From Rhizopus arrhizus (Eukaryota > Mucoromycota > Mucoromycetes > Mucorales > Rhizopodaceae): DNA of 64,000 bases. Made by a program: the position numbers and the translations under genes. How positions within the stretch are numbered: position 1 is the stretch's first letter; each line of letters starts with the position of its first letter. The notes under the pieces were generated by a model. That model searched no databases, was not told the DNA's origin, and saw nothing but the letters and a program-made list of their open reading frames with translations. The stretch lies in NCBI GenBank assembly GCA_024220505.1, contig JAKZZE010000002.1, positions 1,178,001 to 1,242,000 on the forward strand, given 5' to 3'. Of this stretch, positions 31,685-44,430 are shown piece by piece.

Positions 31685-33597
31685 ATGAAATTATCTATTA
31701 TATCCGCCGCCTTTTTAGTGGCTATAACACACGCTGCTTCAATAAAGTTTAATGTAATTGCTCCTAATGCAACTGATGTCAAAGTATCTGTAAATGGACA
31801 GCAAGTGACACTTACTGCTTCAGATGCAAATGTCCCTTACTTCACTGGTTCAGCTGAAGTTGGTTCCTCAAAGACATACAAAGTAATCATAAATTTATTT
31901 TGAATTCAATCATATTAATCATCTTATTCTATAGTATGTTGCAGGTGGAACAGAAGAAGGTTTTGATCGTTCTCTTGATGGAATCACAAACTCAACATTT
32001 AATGATTTTTATAATCGCCCCATCACTTATGCTAACCTTCCTCAATTACCTTGGCCAATTGAAAAAGACGTAAGTTATTTTATTTTTATCTTTTCTCAGC
32101 TAAAATAAACATTGTCTTTCTCAGCCTCAGTGGACTCGTTCTGGAAACAAAGCCGACATTTTCGATGACAATTATATTCCCAGCATTTTTTTCCACGGAG
32201 ATGACAGTCAAGTCCAAAATGTGGTTAAAAACGTACCTGCTGACCGAATCAGTGGTACACTGACCTTTATTGGCTCTAATTACGTCTACTCTTTCCAGAA
32301 TGTCTCATTTGGTATTCACGGTGCTGGCAAGAAACACAACAATGCAAAGCAATCTTGGAACTGGATCTTGTCTGGAAGTGATACGATGGGTAACCGTAAT
32401 TTCTTTAAGCTTCGACATATGGAAGAAGATCCTACACAGATCCGTGAACGTCTTTATTCTGACATTTTACATGCCATGGGTACTTATGCCAATGATGCTA
32501 CCATGGTTCGATTGTTTATTAACAATCAAGGCTTCGGTACCTTCAACATGTTGGATGACATCACTCAATTCTCTTATATCAATGCTAAATTCTATAATGG
32601 CAAACCACCTGCTACCTTGGGTCCTCTCTATGATGGTGCCTCTGGTGCAGATTTCTTATATCACCCTGGTAACCTCGATGGATACTCTTCTTGGGTTGCC
32701 AACACAGCTAATCCTAATGGTGAAGCTTATGAAGCTCTTGATCCTCTCTGTAAGGCCTGGAACGAGACGACCTATACCGATAATACAGCCATTGCGAACT
32801 TTGAAAAAATGTTTGATCTTGACCGTTTCATGCGTTTCATGGTTGTTGAATACTTGGCTGCCGATTGGGATGGTTACTGGATGGGACAGACCAATGATGG
32901 TGCCTATCGTGATCCAACTGATAATAACAAGTGGTACTTTTTAGATCAAGACTTTGATGGTACTTTTGGTGTCAACTTGGCTGTACCCGAAGGCAATGCT
33001 TTTCTTGATGTTTCTTACAAAGATTTCCCTTCTCGTTACCCTGGCGCTGTCATGATCAACAACCTCTTACAGAATGCTGATAAAAAGGCCACCTTTGAAA
33101 AATACTTGACTGAGACTGTGCGTGTGCTGTTCAATAATGTCACCTTGACTAACCGTGTCTTGGCCCTTCACAACTTCCTCTTGCCTGACCTTGAATGGGA
33201 TCGTTCGATCGTTCAACAATCTCCTGGTATTAACTTTGGTTGGACATTTGATCAAGTCACTCAAAACTTGTGGCAAGGTGTCAATGCACCCAATAACAAC
33301 GGAGGTGGTGCTGCTATTGGTTTAGTTGAATATATTGCTACAAAGGCACAAGCTGTAGCTAAGGAATTTAATATTACTATCGTTTCCCAACCTGTTGGCC
33401 CTCCTTCTGCTAATGGTACTACTACTGCTACTACTGCTCCTACTGCTGGTAATTCTACTGGAAAAGGAGGAAATCAATCCATTTCTAGCAGTGCTTCGTC
33501 AAACAAAACCTCGGCTCAAAGTACATCAGGTGCTTCTCGTTCCAAGACTGCGCCCATCATTTTAGCCATTTCCGCTTTAGCTCTTCTTGTATTCTAA
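31685..33597 (+). CDS. CotH3: CotH-type spore coat protein (Rhizopus CotH3 class)
   Basis: Cell-surface protein of the CotH kinase-fold family. In Mucorales, CotH proteins are spore-coat proteins, and the CotH3 class is reported to bind host GRP78 during invasion. Exons are 31685-31882, 31935-32069 and 32125-33597 (introns 52 and 55 nt), giving 601 residues. A signal peptide is seen at residues 1-17 (MKLSIISAAFLVAITHA). The central domain carries NFFKLRHMEEDPTQIRERLY, MLDDIT and the CotH signature region ending DNNKWYFLDQDFDGTFG. A Ser/Thr/Gly-rich stalk precedes a C-terminal hydrophobic tail (APIILAISALALLVF) consistent with a GPI-anchor signal. Length and sequence match the R. delemar protein as I remember it; exact identity would need an alignment. 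The frame is intact. Confidence 0.92.
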
Positions 33598-33796
33598 ATT
33601 TGTCTTAAACACTTGATCTCACACGACCACAATATTTTAATTTTTTTTTCTATTTATAAATTATTGTATAATAATAGTAATCAATCACCTTTTCACTTTT
33701 TCATCATTCGCTCTGTGTAATTTTTTTTTTCTTTTCCGCTTTTCAAAAAAGATTCACGTAGATCTTTTTTTTTTTTTGGCACTAAAAAACTGATCA

Positions 33797-33828
<32 letters not shown>

Positions 33829-35539
33829 CTTACTTTATTTGTGTCTAATCGTGATTTAAATAGAATGTCAATTACCAACTTATTTGTTATTTATAATCAT
33901 TGTGATGCCGAAATAAGAGTAAAAAGGAGACTGAGAGAAAGAGATGAAAATAACAGTGACACGGATGTGTGTGTTACTTGCTGCTTTTAGAAAGAGTATC
34001 CGTTCCGTGTAACTTTTGGCTATCTCGAAATTCTCTCCAAGGAAAATATCAGACGATGGAAAGTATGGGATGTATTTAGTGAGAATAAGAAAGAAGGAAA
34101 GCGGTATTTCATCATCATAAGATTTGGTTACATCAAAAAGACGTCTGATCATTCCAAGAAAACTCAAACTTGATTCACATTCTCGTGTCTTTTCTTTTGA
34201 TCATCCGCATTTTCAATTACAATCTATGGGAAAATTTTCGAGAATAGCTTGTGTCAATCATGAGAAACATGTATTCTATTCTTGATGTCTTTCCCTTCTT
34301 TTTAATTAAACCTATTTCGTAAAGAAAAAAAAAAGAATTGACGATTCGAAAATGATCTATTTCATGATATGAAAGGGAGAGAAAGAATGTTAATGACGAT
34401 TCATTCCTAATCTTATTAACAAAGCCAATTGATCTCATTTGATCTCAAAAGCATTTTAAAATGACTTTTCTTTATTAATTAACATAGTCTAAATAATAAT
34501 AATAATATTTGAACTCTACTTTACCTTGCATAAAAGTAGAGTTAAAAAAATTGGTTGGATTCCGAATGAAAGATACAAGTGTGGGAATAAATAATTTCTA
34601 TATACAGCCAAGTACGTTCCACTGCATACCTAGAAAGCACGCAGACAGTCATCGACCTCCAGTTCATCCCTATTGTTACTTCAAATTCACGAAATTTCAG
34701 GAGGTGATGCATTTGCACTTGTTGACCCTTATTTTATTTTTGTCATACCAGTTCTTAATACTCAGAAAACATTGTGCTTCTTCCATTGGTTCAAGGAAAG
34801 CTCTGAATCATTGCTTCCGATGAGCATGTTCATTCTTTGTCCGTAAAAATTACTAATACCTTAGCTAAATGATGCTTCATTCATCTTTTATGTAAATCTA
34901 ATTCATCTTCTTGCTGTTTCTCTACTAAATAATTTGGCCAAAAATTTTCCATGTTTTTATTTTTCTTCTTTATACCAAAGCAATTTAATTATATTAATAC
35001 TACACTGCTCATTTCTATTCTAAATCAAACTTTAAAATGACAAGTGAGTACCATGACTGTGGTTTTTACTGCTTTATGTATTGCATCTTATTCATATAAT
35101 AATAGAATTATAACAATAGTTTGATCTGTTCACAAAAAGGAATAATGTGAGCATAAATTCCAGTTGTTATGTAACCTGATAATATAAACCATGGTTTAGT
35201 AAGAAACTAAATTTGGGAAAAAGACAGGTGGCTTTTTATACGATCTAAAATCTTGAAGTTTTTTGTTATTGGATGATCATTAGTAGTAGGTAAAATACAG
35301 ATATGTGTAGATAGCACACATAAAGATATGAAGCATAAGCATCCTATGTTACAAGAAATCTTTGATTCTTTTGTTATTACTTGGCTAGATTCAGAAATAG
35401 CTAATACATAATTGACATGAAGTATTTCTTGAAAGAATGGGCAGGTTTTCACCTTTTGGCTGCCAGTTGACTATGAAGTGGAGCGATTCATAGATAAATT
35501 AGACAATGTATAAATAAATTTATTAAATAGTATCTGAAA
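33598..35539. other. Intergenic between CotH and NUC1 (convergent)
   Basis: 1.9 kb, AT-rich, with T runs and an AC microsatellite. ORFs at 33880-34167 and 35207-35452 (minus) and 34509-34823 (plus) lack recognisable domains and have the base composition of the spacer. I see no supported gene. Confidence 0.5.
33797..33820. repeat. (AC)12 microsatellite
   Basis: Twelve uninterrupted AC units 200 bases after the CotH stop codon; a probable polymorphic marker. Confidence 0.9.
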
Positions 35540-36634
35540 CTAATTCACAACACATTTGACAGCTGCACACAAATCTGCAAAAGCAGATCTATCCAGCTCA
35601 GTAAAGAACTGTAAACCCGCTGCCTTTTCAACAGCCGAGATATCCACTTGGAATTCTGAGAGCAAAGTGCTACTGTCGATTGCTTGATTGGGCAGCACAA
35701 ATGCACCAGCGGTATACTTTCCATTATTTACAGCAAGCAAAACCTTGAAGAAGTGTGTAGGTACAGGAATGTTTGGGCCATTACCGCCGATGACTTTATA
35801 AGTCATTGTATAGGATGTCTGACTGGCTTTCACAACTGCTTTTGTTACATTCTTCCCACTGAGCTTAATATTTGTATTTCCTAATACAGAAGTGCCTTCT
35901 GTTGATTGTGGTAAAAACAGCGGACCAGTGAACACGTAGACATCAGCAAAGCTCTGAGTGAGGTCACGGACAAATGTTTCAAAATATGCCCAATCTAAGA
36001 AGAAATGAATGAGTCAAAAGGGAAAAAATATATTCACAGCCTAATCACATTCTCTGTTAAATCCAACGCCTACTTGAGGCGCCATGTTTGACAATAAAAA
36101 TGTCTCGTCCATTGCTTCTTGTGTTGATACAGCATCGCCTGCAGGGGCTTGATGGCCACGATCATAACCACTGTACTTGTAATCGTCCAAATGGGCTCTA
36201 AATAAATCAGGTAGACTAGTATCTTCATGAAAATCTGAATTATCTCTGTTTACACCGGATCCTTTCTTAAGACTATCAACCGTAAGATGCTCTCCAGCCC
36301 AATGAGGAAGTCTGTTTCGACGATCATAGGATACAGTATACTCAATATGATCAAGCATATCAACGACAGGTCCTGTATTTGAAAGTAGAAAAATAGAGAT
36401 CGATCAGCATTAAAGTCTCCTTGACCCTCACTTTCTTTTGTTTGGTTTACCTGGATTCCCAAACTTTAGAATGTCGGATTCACTTCCTCTCTTGAAGAGA
36501 TTTTGATAGTTTTGCTGTCTAACACCATGTTCATTTTGATGATTGGTGTAGGATGGGAGCATAGTGTAAGTCAATAAAGTACCAAAGAAAAAACCACCAA
36601 TTGCCCAAGAAAAATTTGCTTTTTGTTTCGTCAT
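35540..36634 (-). CDS. NUC1: Mitochondrial DNA/RNA non-specific endonuclease (NUC1 / EndoG)
   Basis: Sugar-non-specific nuclease of the mitochondrial intermembrane space, family EndoG. Exons are 36634-36451, 36372-36049 and 35994-35540 (320 residues); introns are 78 and 54 nt with closing phases. The N-terminus has a single hydrophobic anchor (WAIGGFFFGTLLTYTML) after a short basic start (MTKQKAN), fitting inner-membrane anchoring. The catalytic signature is DRGHQAPAGD, followed by the metal-site Asn region FLLSNMAPQVG..FNREYWA. The end shows LDRSAFADLCAAVKC. All known catalytic residues are present. Confidence 0.93.
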
Positions 36635-39477
36635 TTTGTCTGTATTGAATATAAAAAGAATAAAGGAAACAAGCAAACAAAAAACGTAATCTATGAGTTA
36701 TGTGCTTTATATAATAATTTGACTTTTTACAATTCTCTCAAAAAGGCAACTATGATTGTAAATGGAAAATAAAGTAATTTAAATGAATATATTAAAGAAC
36801 TACAAAGATGTATAAGGATAGATAACAAGACAGTAATGTATTCTCTCTTTGTGAGAGGCACGTTGTGATTTGAATCGTCTGTGTTTTGTTTTATCACCTA
36901 TGAATAACCTTTGTTGTAGCTTCTGGTAGTCGAAAAAATGTAACAGTAACCGAAACAGCCATGCCCAATAAAATATAAAAAAGAAGTACATGTAATACTT
37001 TTATATACAGATGATATAGTTTCATAAACATTGGCTGCTCAATTAAATATTGATGGATTGTGTTTATTAAACAACCCATTCATGTTATCGGATAAATCAT
37101 TTTTATTGTATGTAAACATGAAATATGAAATACATTGTTATTATTCATAAAAGACAAGTTTTTACATTATTAGTTATTTGTACACAAATAGTCACCTTGA
37201 ACATATTACGTTTGTAGCAAATCGTATATTACCCAATATTAATAGAGGAGTTTGTTTCCATTAAAAATAATAAAAAATTGTGTTATCTGTGAAATAATTA
37301 GTTTAAAACTTGATAACAACTTATCTAGAGATATTCATATAAAGTTAAGTGCTTATGAGTATATTGATTATACCATCTATAATATCTAATCTTATGGTGC
37401 ATACAACTATGTAAATAAATTATAGCAACTCTGAATTTAGGACAATTCCATAACAAATTATATCATCTAATTAACAAAGAGGACGAATAGCTAAAGTACA
37501 TTCACATCATTGAAAACTAAATCGGAGTCGACTCATAGTGAAGTGGGTACTTCTGGTTAAAAAGTAAGATTTAAAGCACTAAGTATAAGAATGATTCTCG
37601 ACAATAATAAGAAACTATCAGTGTATCCTGGTCAGTGGTTCAGTATGCTTTGTTGGTAAGAATTGAACTTTTTTTTTAAAAAAAAAAATACTCACGTGTA
37701 TAAGATACTATTTTCAATAGGGATTATTGTTAAGATTTGTGTAATCCAGAAGTTAGTTATAGTGTTCACAAAGTTTATGGTTTCTTGAGGCTAATTACAA
37801 CATAGTCTAATGCAATTTATCCTTGTACCACATGATCGATGATTGCCATAGCTTTGTATGACATGTAAGTATCAGTAACATCAATGCAATTACACATACC
37901 CTGCTCTTCTATCGTTTACAAGCATTTATTTTTATTAAGCATATAGAAATTAATAAAACAATAAGTTTGTAATTTAAAAGAGAAAAAACCTTCTGTTTGT
38001 ATTTGCTTATCGTACATTTATTATCCTTTTCGAAATAGCCAATCTATAATTCATGTTCTGATAGATGTACTTGAAACTATCTTCAATTATGCCATTGAAA
38101 GTCTCTTTTCAATTCTTTATTTATATATTTGGTCTCATTGTCTTAACCCTATTGGTTCACCTTACGGACTTATCCATAGTTTCACCAAGCTAATTCACCT
38201 ATTACTTTTCTAATTTGCGTTTACTATCGTCTTTTTTTTACACAACTGTACTGTTGGTCGTGATGGGAAGCATTTAAATTCATTCTTGGCTTTAATAATA
38301 ACTCAACGGGATGGACCTAGTTTTTGTCCTTAAAAGAAATAGTTGCTCTTAATCTTTTAAAAGATTATATTACGAGACATTCACTAAAATGCTTCGAATG
38401 GTTGGTGTTAACCTTTGTGTCAATGCTACAAACAAAGCTTAGAAATATAGTTCAAATTAGTATTTTTCTGTATGCCCTGAAAGGCATAAAGGTAAATTCT
38501 TACCAGAGTGTGATGTTTTTGTGTGCAACTATAACTTTTTTGTTTTCATCAACAAATAATAGGAATAACAAGACCTTTATAAATTTGATATGGTTGGGCT
38601 TTATATGAAATAGAGAAAGTATTTTTAAAGTTTACAGGTACCTCCAGCGTCTAGATGACTATATAAGTAGATAGCCATACAAAAGCATATATCTTTTATA
38701 TACATGAATGTATGCTTTTGACCATTATTTACTCAAAATGAATAGTATAGTACTTTTGGGAGGAATTGAAACGTGATGAACTTTTACGATTTTATTGGGT
38801 TTTGAATGTAAAGACTCTGTATTGTGTAATGCTACACAGTCCTTTTATTCTACTAACGAAAACTGTATTGTCAGAAAATAACAATGAAATACTGTAAATG
38901 CAATTAGTCTTGTTGGACTCTAAGGAAGAATGCTCTGTTCGTTTTATTTTCCTCTTTGGCGCTCCTTTCCTTTTGTCTGACTAAACCTACGTAGAAAATA
39001 AGGACATCTGATCTTACGTAACCCAGATAACCATGCTGCTCAGCCTCTCGACTGACAATTGAAAAGCACAAATGTTGAGCGTTTTTCATAAAGCAGAATT
39101 GTAGCATTTGTTACTTCTTTGAGAATTTAATAAAGGATGCATGTAATAAATTGACGTGTAATAGGCTATTTTCTTATAAAATGCATTGTGAAATACTATC
39201 TTTTTCTTTATTACAAGTAGTAAATTGCTCAATCCCTCGGTATTGTTGTAGAAACAATGAACCGAATGCTAAGCTCTCTTTTGTTTTTTTTGCTGAGCAG
39301 TGTGAGTATAATGTTCTTTGTTGATATAAATTTAGAATCGGCAGTTTACGTTTACAAGAAAGGCGTTGAAAATAAAAACAATGCTTACACATATACTTTT
39401 TATAATATCTGCTTTTTCTCTTTCTCTTCTATTTTCACTATTTATATCTATACTTTCGACTTTAAAATTTATTACGA
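36635..39477. other. Gene-free stretch between NUC1 and GH9
   Basis: 2.8 kb of AT-rich sequence. The open frames at 36800-37079 (minus), 38324-38608 (plus) and 38904-39392 (minus) are short, Phe/Ile/Lys-rich and without family resemblance. No RNA gene, repeat or element was recognised. Confidence 0.5.
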
Positions 39478-41994
39478 ATGATATTCCTACTTGCTATAAT
39501 CATCGTTCAAATCTTGTCTACTGTGCTCTTTACTTCGGCGGTGGCTGTCAATAATTTAACAATAGTTCAGACGCCAGACCCAGAATATGTGAGGCTCTTG
39601 AATCATTCTATCCTATTTTATGAAGCCCAGAGGTCTGGAAAGCTACCCAATGACAATCGCTTACCTTGGTAAAAACATTTTAATATTCAAAAGAATAAAG
39701 GGGCCTTTACTGAAGAAAAATTCAAATAGGCGACATGATTCATGTTTAACAGACGGCTCAGATGTTAATTTAGATTTGACGGGGGTAAAAATTATATTTT
39801 TGTTTAACAATGACACCAAACTTATATGTTTTGTATAGGGATATTATGATGCTGGTGATTATTTAAAGGTTTGATTTATAAAGTACCTTCTTTTTCATTG
39901 AAGTAACTATTAACTTGCTTCTTCAGTTTACATTTCCTTTAAGTTACACGGTTTTTATGCTAAGTTGGGGAGGTAGCAAAAAATGCCTGTTTTTATTTTT
40001 TATTTTTCTCACGTGGATTTTAGGTACGGAATATTTTGAAGGGTACAAATTAGCAAATCAAACAAATTATTTGAAGAATCAATTGAAATGGGTATTCATT
40101 CTATTTTTTACTTTACAAAAAACATTCTCGACTAATGCCTCGTATAGGCAACGGACTGGATGATCAAAGCTCATCCACAAGAATGTACACTTTATGTTCA
40201 AGTAAAGAAAAACAGAAAAAAAAGCCAAAGCTTTATTCTAACCCTATTCTTTTTTTTTAAAAAAAAAACAGGTGGGAGATGTTCAATTAGATAACAATTA
40301 CTTTGGTAACAAAACTCATTTTTAATACAAGGAAAGAAATAATAACAGATTGCTTAAATAGGTCCGGATACAGGAATTCCTTTACCAAGACCGAGCTACC
40401 AGATCAATGAAACCCATTTTGGTACTGAGGCTGCATCTATGGCAGGTAATAGAATTAAAAAAAAAAGTGGGAAATTCTTGGTTTGTTAAAAAGTTATGAA
40501 AATAGCAACTGCATTTGCCACCGCATCTTCCTTTTTTCGTGTACTTGCGTCTGCAACCGGCGATGAAAGCAACACAGCTTATGCAAACGTGTTATTATCG
40601 CATGCTACTCAGCTTTATAATTGCTCACAATCAATTGAATATACTCGATACCAATCATCAGTTCCAACTGTTAAAGATGTTTATGCAAGCACGAGTAAGA
40701 AAAAGGAAATCCAAATAGAATTGCATTGAAACGATTTACTCTAAAACAGATTATTTGGATGATTTGATTCTTTCTTCTATCGCCTTGTATAAATCTACTA
40801 ATAATCAATCATATCTGGATGACGCATTAGGTCTCTATCAACTGAGCGATTGGCGTACAAATCATACTGAGCCTTTAGATTGGGATAATAAGGTATAAAT
40901 ATACAAACGGGTTTATATGTATAAGTATCTCACCTTTTAATATAGTATGGGGCAGTTTATGTACTACTAGCCGAAGTATTGTTCAATATCTCAGAACCAG
41001 ATATATCACTTCAGAGAAGAATAGATGCAGAAAACTACCTGGACGGTATGGTGAACAGTACGACTGTTAATCAAACAAAAGGAGGATTACTATTCTGGGA
41101 TTATTATAGGTAAGATTACTGCGTATCTATACATTACAGTGGGCTTTATTAATCATACATAAAAGTGATGATAACAGTAACTCTAATGCAATGAGCGCAA
41201 GCTATCTTTTATTATACTACTCCGCAAAAATCCTTCGTCCTCTGTTATCCATACCAAGCACTAACAAAGAACCTATTTCAGCAAAGATTGAGAGTTATGA
41301 AGGTAGAGGAAAGACGAGTAGGATAGTGTGATGTAATCTTATAGACTTTAATTAGAACTTGCTAACAAGCAATTAAATTACATCTTTGGTATGAATCCTA
41401 TTCAACAAAACTATGTTGTAGGCGAACGAGATAATTCACCAAAATACCCACATTCTGCCCTTTCTGCAGGATTTTCATCTCTTGCAGAAGCAATCGCAAA
41501 TCCAACTGACCTGAGCCACTCACATACTATTTATGGAGGTAACAGTAGAAAGGCATTAATTTGGGATTTTTTTAATAACTTCACTACTTGTATTAGCTAT
41601 CGTTGGAGGACCTGCAAAGAATGACTCTTTTACAGATCAGCGTCTAGATTGGTCACAAACAGAGGTAGCATTAGATTATAATGCTTGTTATCAAGGCATT
41701 CTGGCATACCAAGTCATGCACAGCACACAAGGCCCTTTTTATGAGAGCCTACCCAATGTTACACAGACGAGTAGTAGCAATCTTGATAATCAGGATTCAC
41801 ATGGTTTGCCGAGGTGGGCATTGGTTATAGCTATTCTGTTGCCAATTCTGTTTTTTGTTCTTTTGATATTAAGTGCATTTTTATTTGTCCGTCGTCGATC
41901 AAAAGCAAAAAGAACTGGAGATGAAGGAAGCACAGTTTATCAAGGAAACATGGCTGATAAAAAACAAGAGACATTACCCACCTATAGCCAATAA
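39478..41994 (+). CDS. GH9 endo-beta-glucanase, membrane-anchored
   Basis: Family 9 glycoside hydrolase, 591 residues, in 14 short exons: 39478-39668, 39730-39784, 39839-39868, 39927-39972, 40024-40091, 40148-40201, 40272-40305, 40362-40445, 40506-40694, 40750-40892, 40946-41109, 41166-41302, 41356-41538 and 41597-41994. Every intron is GT-AG and the phases close at 1776 nt. An N-terminal hydrophobic signal/anchor is followed by YEAQRSGKLPNDNRLPWRHDS. The catalytic Asp block is GYYDAGDYLKFTFPLS. The catalytic Glu block is QTEVALDYNACYQG. A C-terminal membrane helix (WALVIAILLPILFFVLLILS) is followed by RRRSK and a short cytoplasmic tail ending PTYSQ. The HHR motif of plant and bacterial GH9 is replaced near KYPHSALSAGF. 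The active site probably faces the cell exterior; a role in wall or beta-glucan remodelling is inferred. Confidence 0.9.
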
Positions 41995-44278
41995 ATCAAT
42001 TGCACTGTTCCTTCAGCTATACAACTATATACACGTATTTGTAAATTTTAATATACAATGTAAACAACCTGATTTCAATATTTCATTTCTATTTTTACGC
42101 AAGACCATCAATAAATATACAAGTTATTTAATGAACTAGGCTCTTATTGAATGTATCTAAATTTAAAGCTATACAATTCTTCTACTCAAAATTCATAGCT
42201 ATTTATAATTAAAATATATGTACAATGTTATTTTGTCAAGTAACAGTATGACAGAGAATAAGGTCAGAAAAGGATTCATACTTAAAAGATTATTTTAAAG
42301 GGTTACTTCCAATAGCTTATATTATTTATATTTTCAGTGACCATATAAATTGATTTATCAGTATCAATAATGTCTGCTCTTTCTTTTCTTTATAAAAATA
42401 TTCTTTTTGCACGTACAGCATCTTATCGATAGTCAGTAATACACTTTGGAAAGAGCATAGATCAGTCCATCTACCCGATTATTTCTAGTACGATTAAAGT
42501 AATAGGACTTTAACTGATTATGGTATGACTCAATAAAGGTACATCTTCTCTCGGGCAATGAACCCATAATTGTCTTTTGTTTATAGAAATATCTCAAAAA
42601 GACAAATAATTCTTTTCCGGAAATATATGTTTAAAAGAAAAAGGTTGATAATAAAACCATAGAATTTGAAGTATCCCTAGTGTAGCATATATTTGTACAC
42701 TCTTCATTGTATATTAGTAAATTTGATACATGACTTTATGTGCTTTTCCCATGCTCCCATCATAGTCCATGACACAATAACATATTGGCTGATTTAAAAA
42801 GACTCTAATAATAGCAGATATCTTGTTTTGTTGTTAAAACAAAAATGAAGCTTCACAAGCAAACTGAATATGAACCATCTTTTCATGCCAAAAACCTTGT
42901 TCACCATGAGTGTAGCTAATGTTGTTTAATGCTAGCTTTATTCATTCTACTGCCTGATTTGTTGTCAAAAAGAGAAGAGAAATTTCAAAAAAATTTTCAA
43001 GGGATAGAAGTGAAGATGGAAAGTCAAAAAAGAGAAAAACGCATATAATGGCCGCTAAAAAGTGAGGAAATTTCAACTTGTTGCTCGTGGATTAGTGCGG
43101 GCTAGCTTTATGATAACTTGGATAGCATGTTGTTTGATTCAAAAGCATGCCTAAATGAAAACCTGGTACAGCCCACTTACAAATATATACGCGCATGCTT
43201 CTTCAGCAACAATGCAATGTTACGCACTTGCAAGGAGAAACTACTTTAGTCTCAATGAGGGAGCAGCTATACACCCAAAGCTGGCTGGGTCATTAGCTTA
43301 AGTACAGTGTAGACGACAAAATCCGACAAGAAAGAACCAACATTATCGGAAGTTTCATCAACATACAAAGGATTAGGCCAGGAGAAGATCACGTTTGACC
43401 ACAGCAAAGCAGCGTTTGGACTATTTACAATTTTGAAAACAGTTGGCCGTCGGTATCTGTTGTCCTTTGCCTGTCTCTCCAGCTGCCTTGGTTGGATATG
43501 CGTTGTGGCTATATGGCGTGCAAACTGGCAGTTGATTTTCAACAATTCAACTTTTTGTTCCGCCTACAACTTCGCGAATAATAAAAAAGGTTATTTGGAA
43601 ATTTACAAAAGAATTACATATAAACAAGATTGATATATTCTTTCTGACCAAATTAACAATTAAAGAGTATTATGTAATTGATATTACTATTAATTACCGA
43701 TGAGACATTCCACATTACAGGAAAAGCAATAGAAAATTTCTCTTATTTTGCTTGGTTATTCTATTCTTCTACATATTTGCCTAATAAATTATTTTATATA
43801 TGAATCAAAATTGAAAAGCATAATAACAAATCAATATAATATCAGTCTTTCATTATTACACGTCAATATTGATATGATCTCTGACATTAGGACAAACCTG
43901 ACATTCTATTTAAGTTATTAGAAAAAACAGTCAGCAAGTAGTAGACGAGGTAGATATAATATAGTATTAACATAAGTCAGTATGAAGTACATCCGATTTC
44001 TGAACGTTGGCATTACTAAAAACTTATTATCTGTTATTGCATTCTATCTATTCGATATTCATAGCTCACGTTTTGATTCTCATTACATCCTTATAACACG
44101 GATACAATAATGGCTTTATAAATTCAATAAAAAGAGAGTGGTTTACAAAACTGCACCTCAAGTTAGAAGACAAAGCTAATGCCATCAGGATAATTCATTG
44201 TGTCATCGCCAAATCTGAAAGGAAATTTGCATTCTTATTTTACTGAGATTATTATATACACAGCATTCTGTTGCTTAA

Positions 44279-44309
<31 letters not shown>

Positions 44310-44430
44310 AAGCAAAAAGACTCGTGTACTCTATTTTTTCCTCTTTCTATTTTTTTATTTTTTTATTTCACAATTAGAAAAAAGAAGCAACAATAATTAC
44401 CGACCAGCACCTTGATATAACACTATAAAA
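41995..44430. other. Gene-free stretch between GH9 and TOR
   Basis: 2.4 kb, AT-rich except for a higher-G+C patch at about 43190-43560 that holds a minus-strand open frame (listed separately). An A27 run lies at 44280-44306, about 125 bases before the TOR start. Nothing else is recognisable. Confidence 0.5.
43267..43545 (-). other. Isolated open frame in a G+C-richer patch, unknown
   Basis: A 92-codon minus-strand frame reads RRPTVFKIVNSPNAALLW and SNVIFSWPNPLYVDETSDN, well-mixed and unlike the flanking spacer. It has a start and a stop but no recognisable domain. It may be a small gene, an exon, or a transposon relic. The opposite-strand ORF at 43433-43633 overlaps it and is less convincing. 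Confidence 0.3.

Noticed and set aside
32270..32944. 224-codon alternative frame within the CotH gene
   Set aside because: Overlaps the conserved CotH domain in another frame and has no homology-like content.
33880..34167. 95-codon minus-strand ORF as a gene
   Set aside because: Spacer-like composition (Phe, Ile, Ser, Tyr rich), no motif and no leader or splice context.
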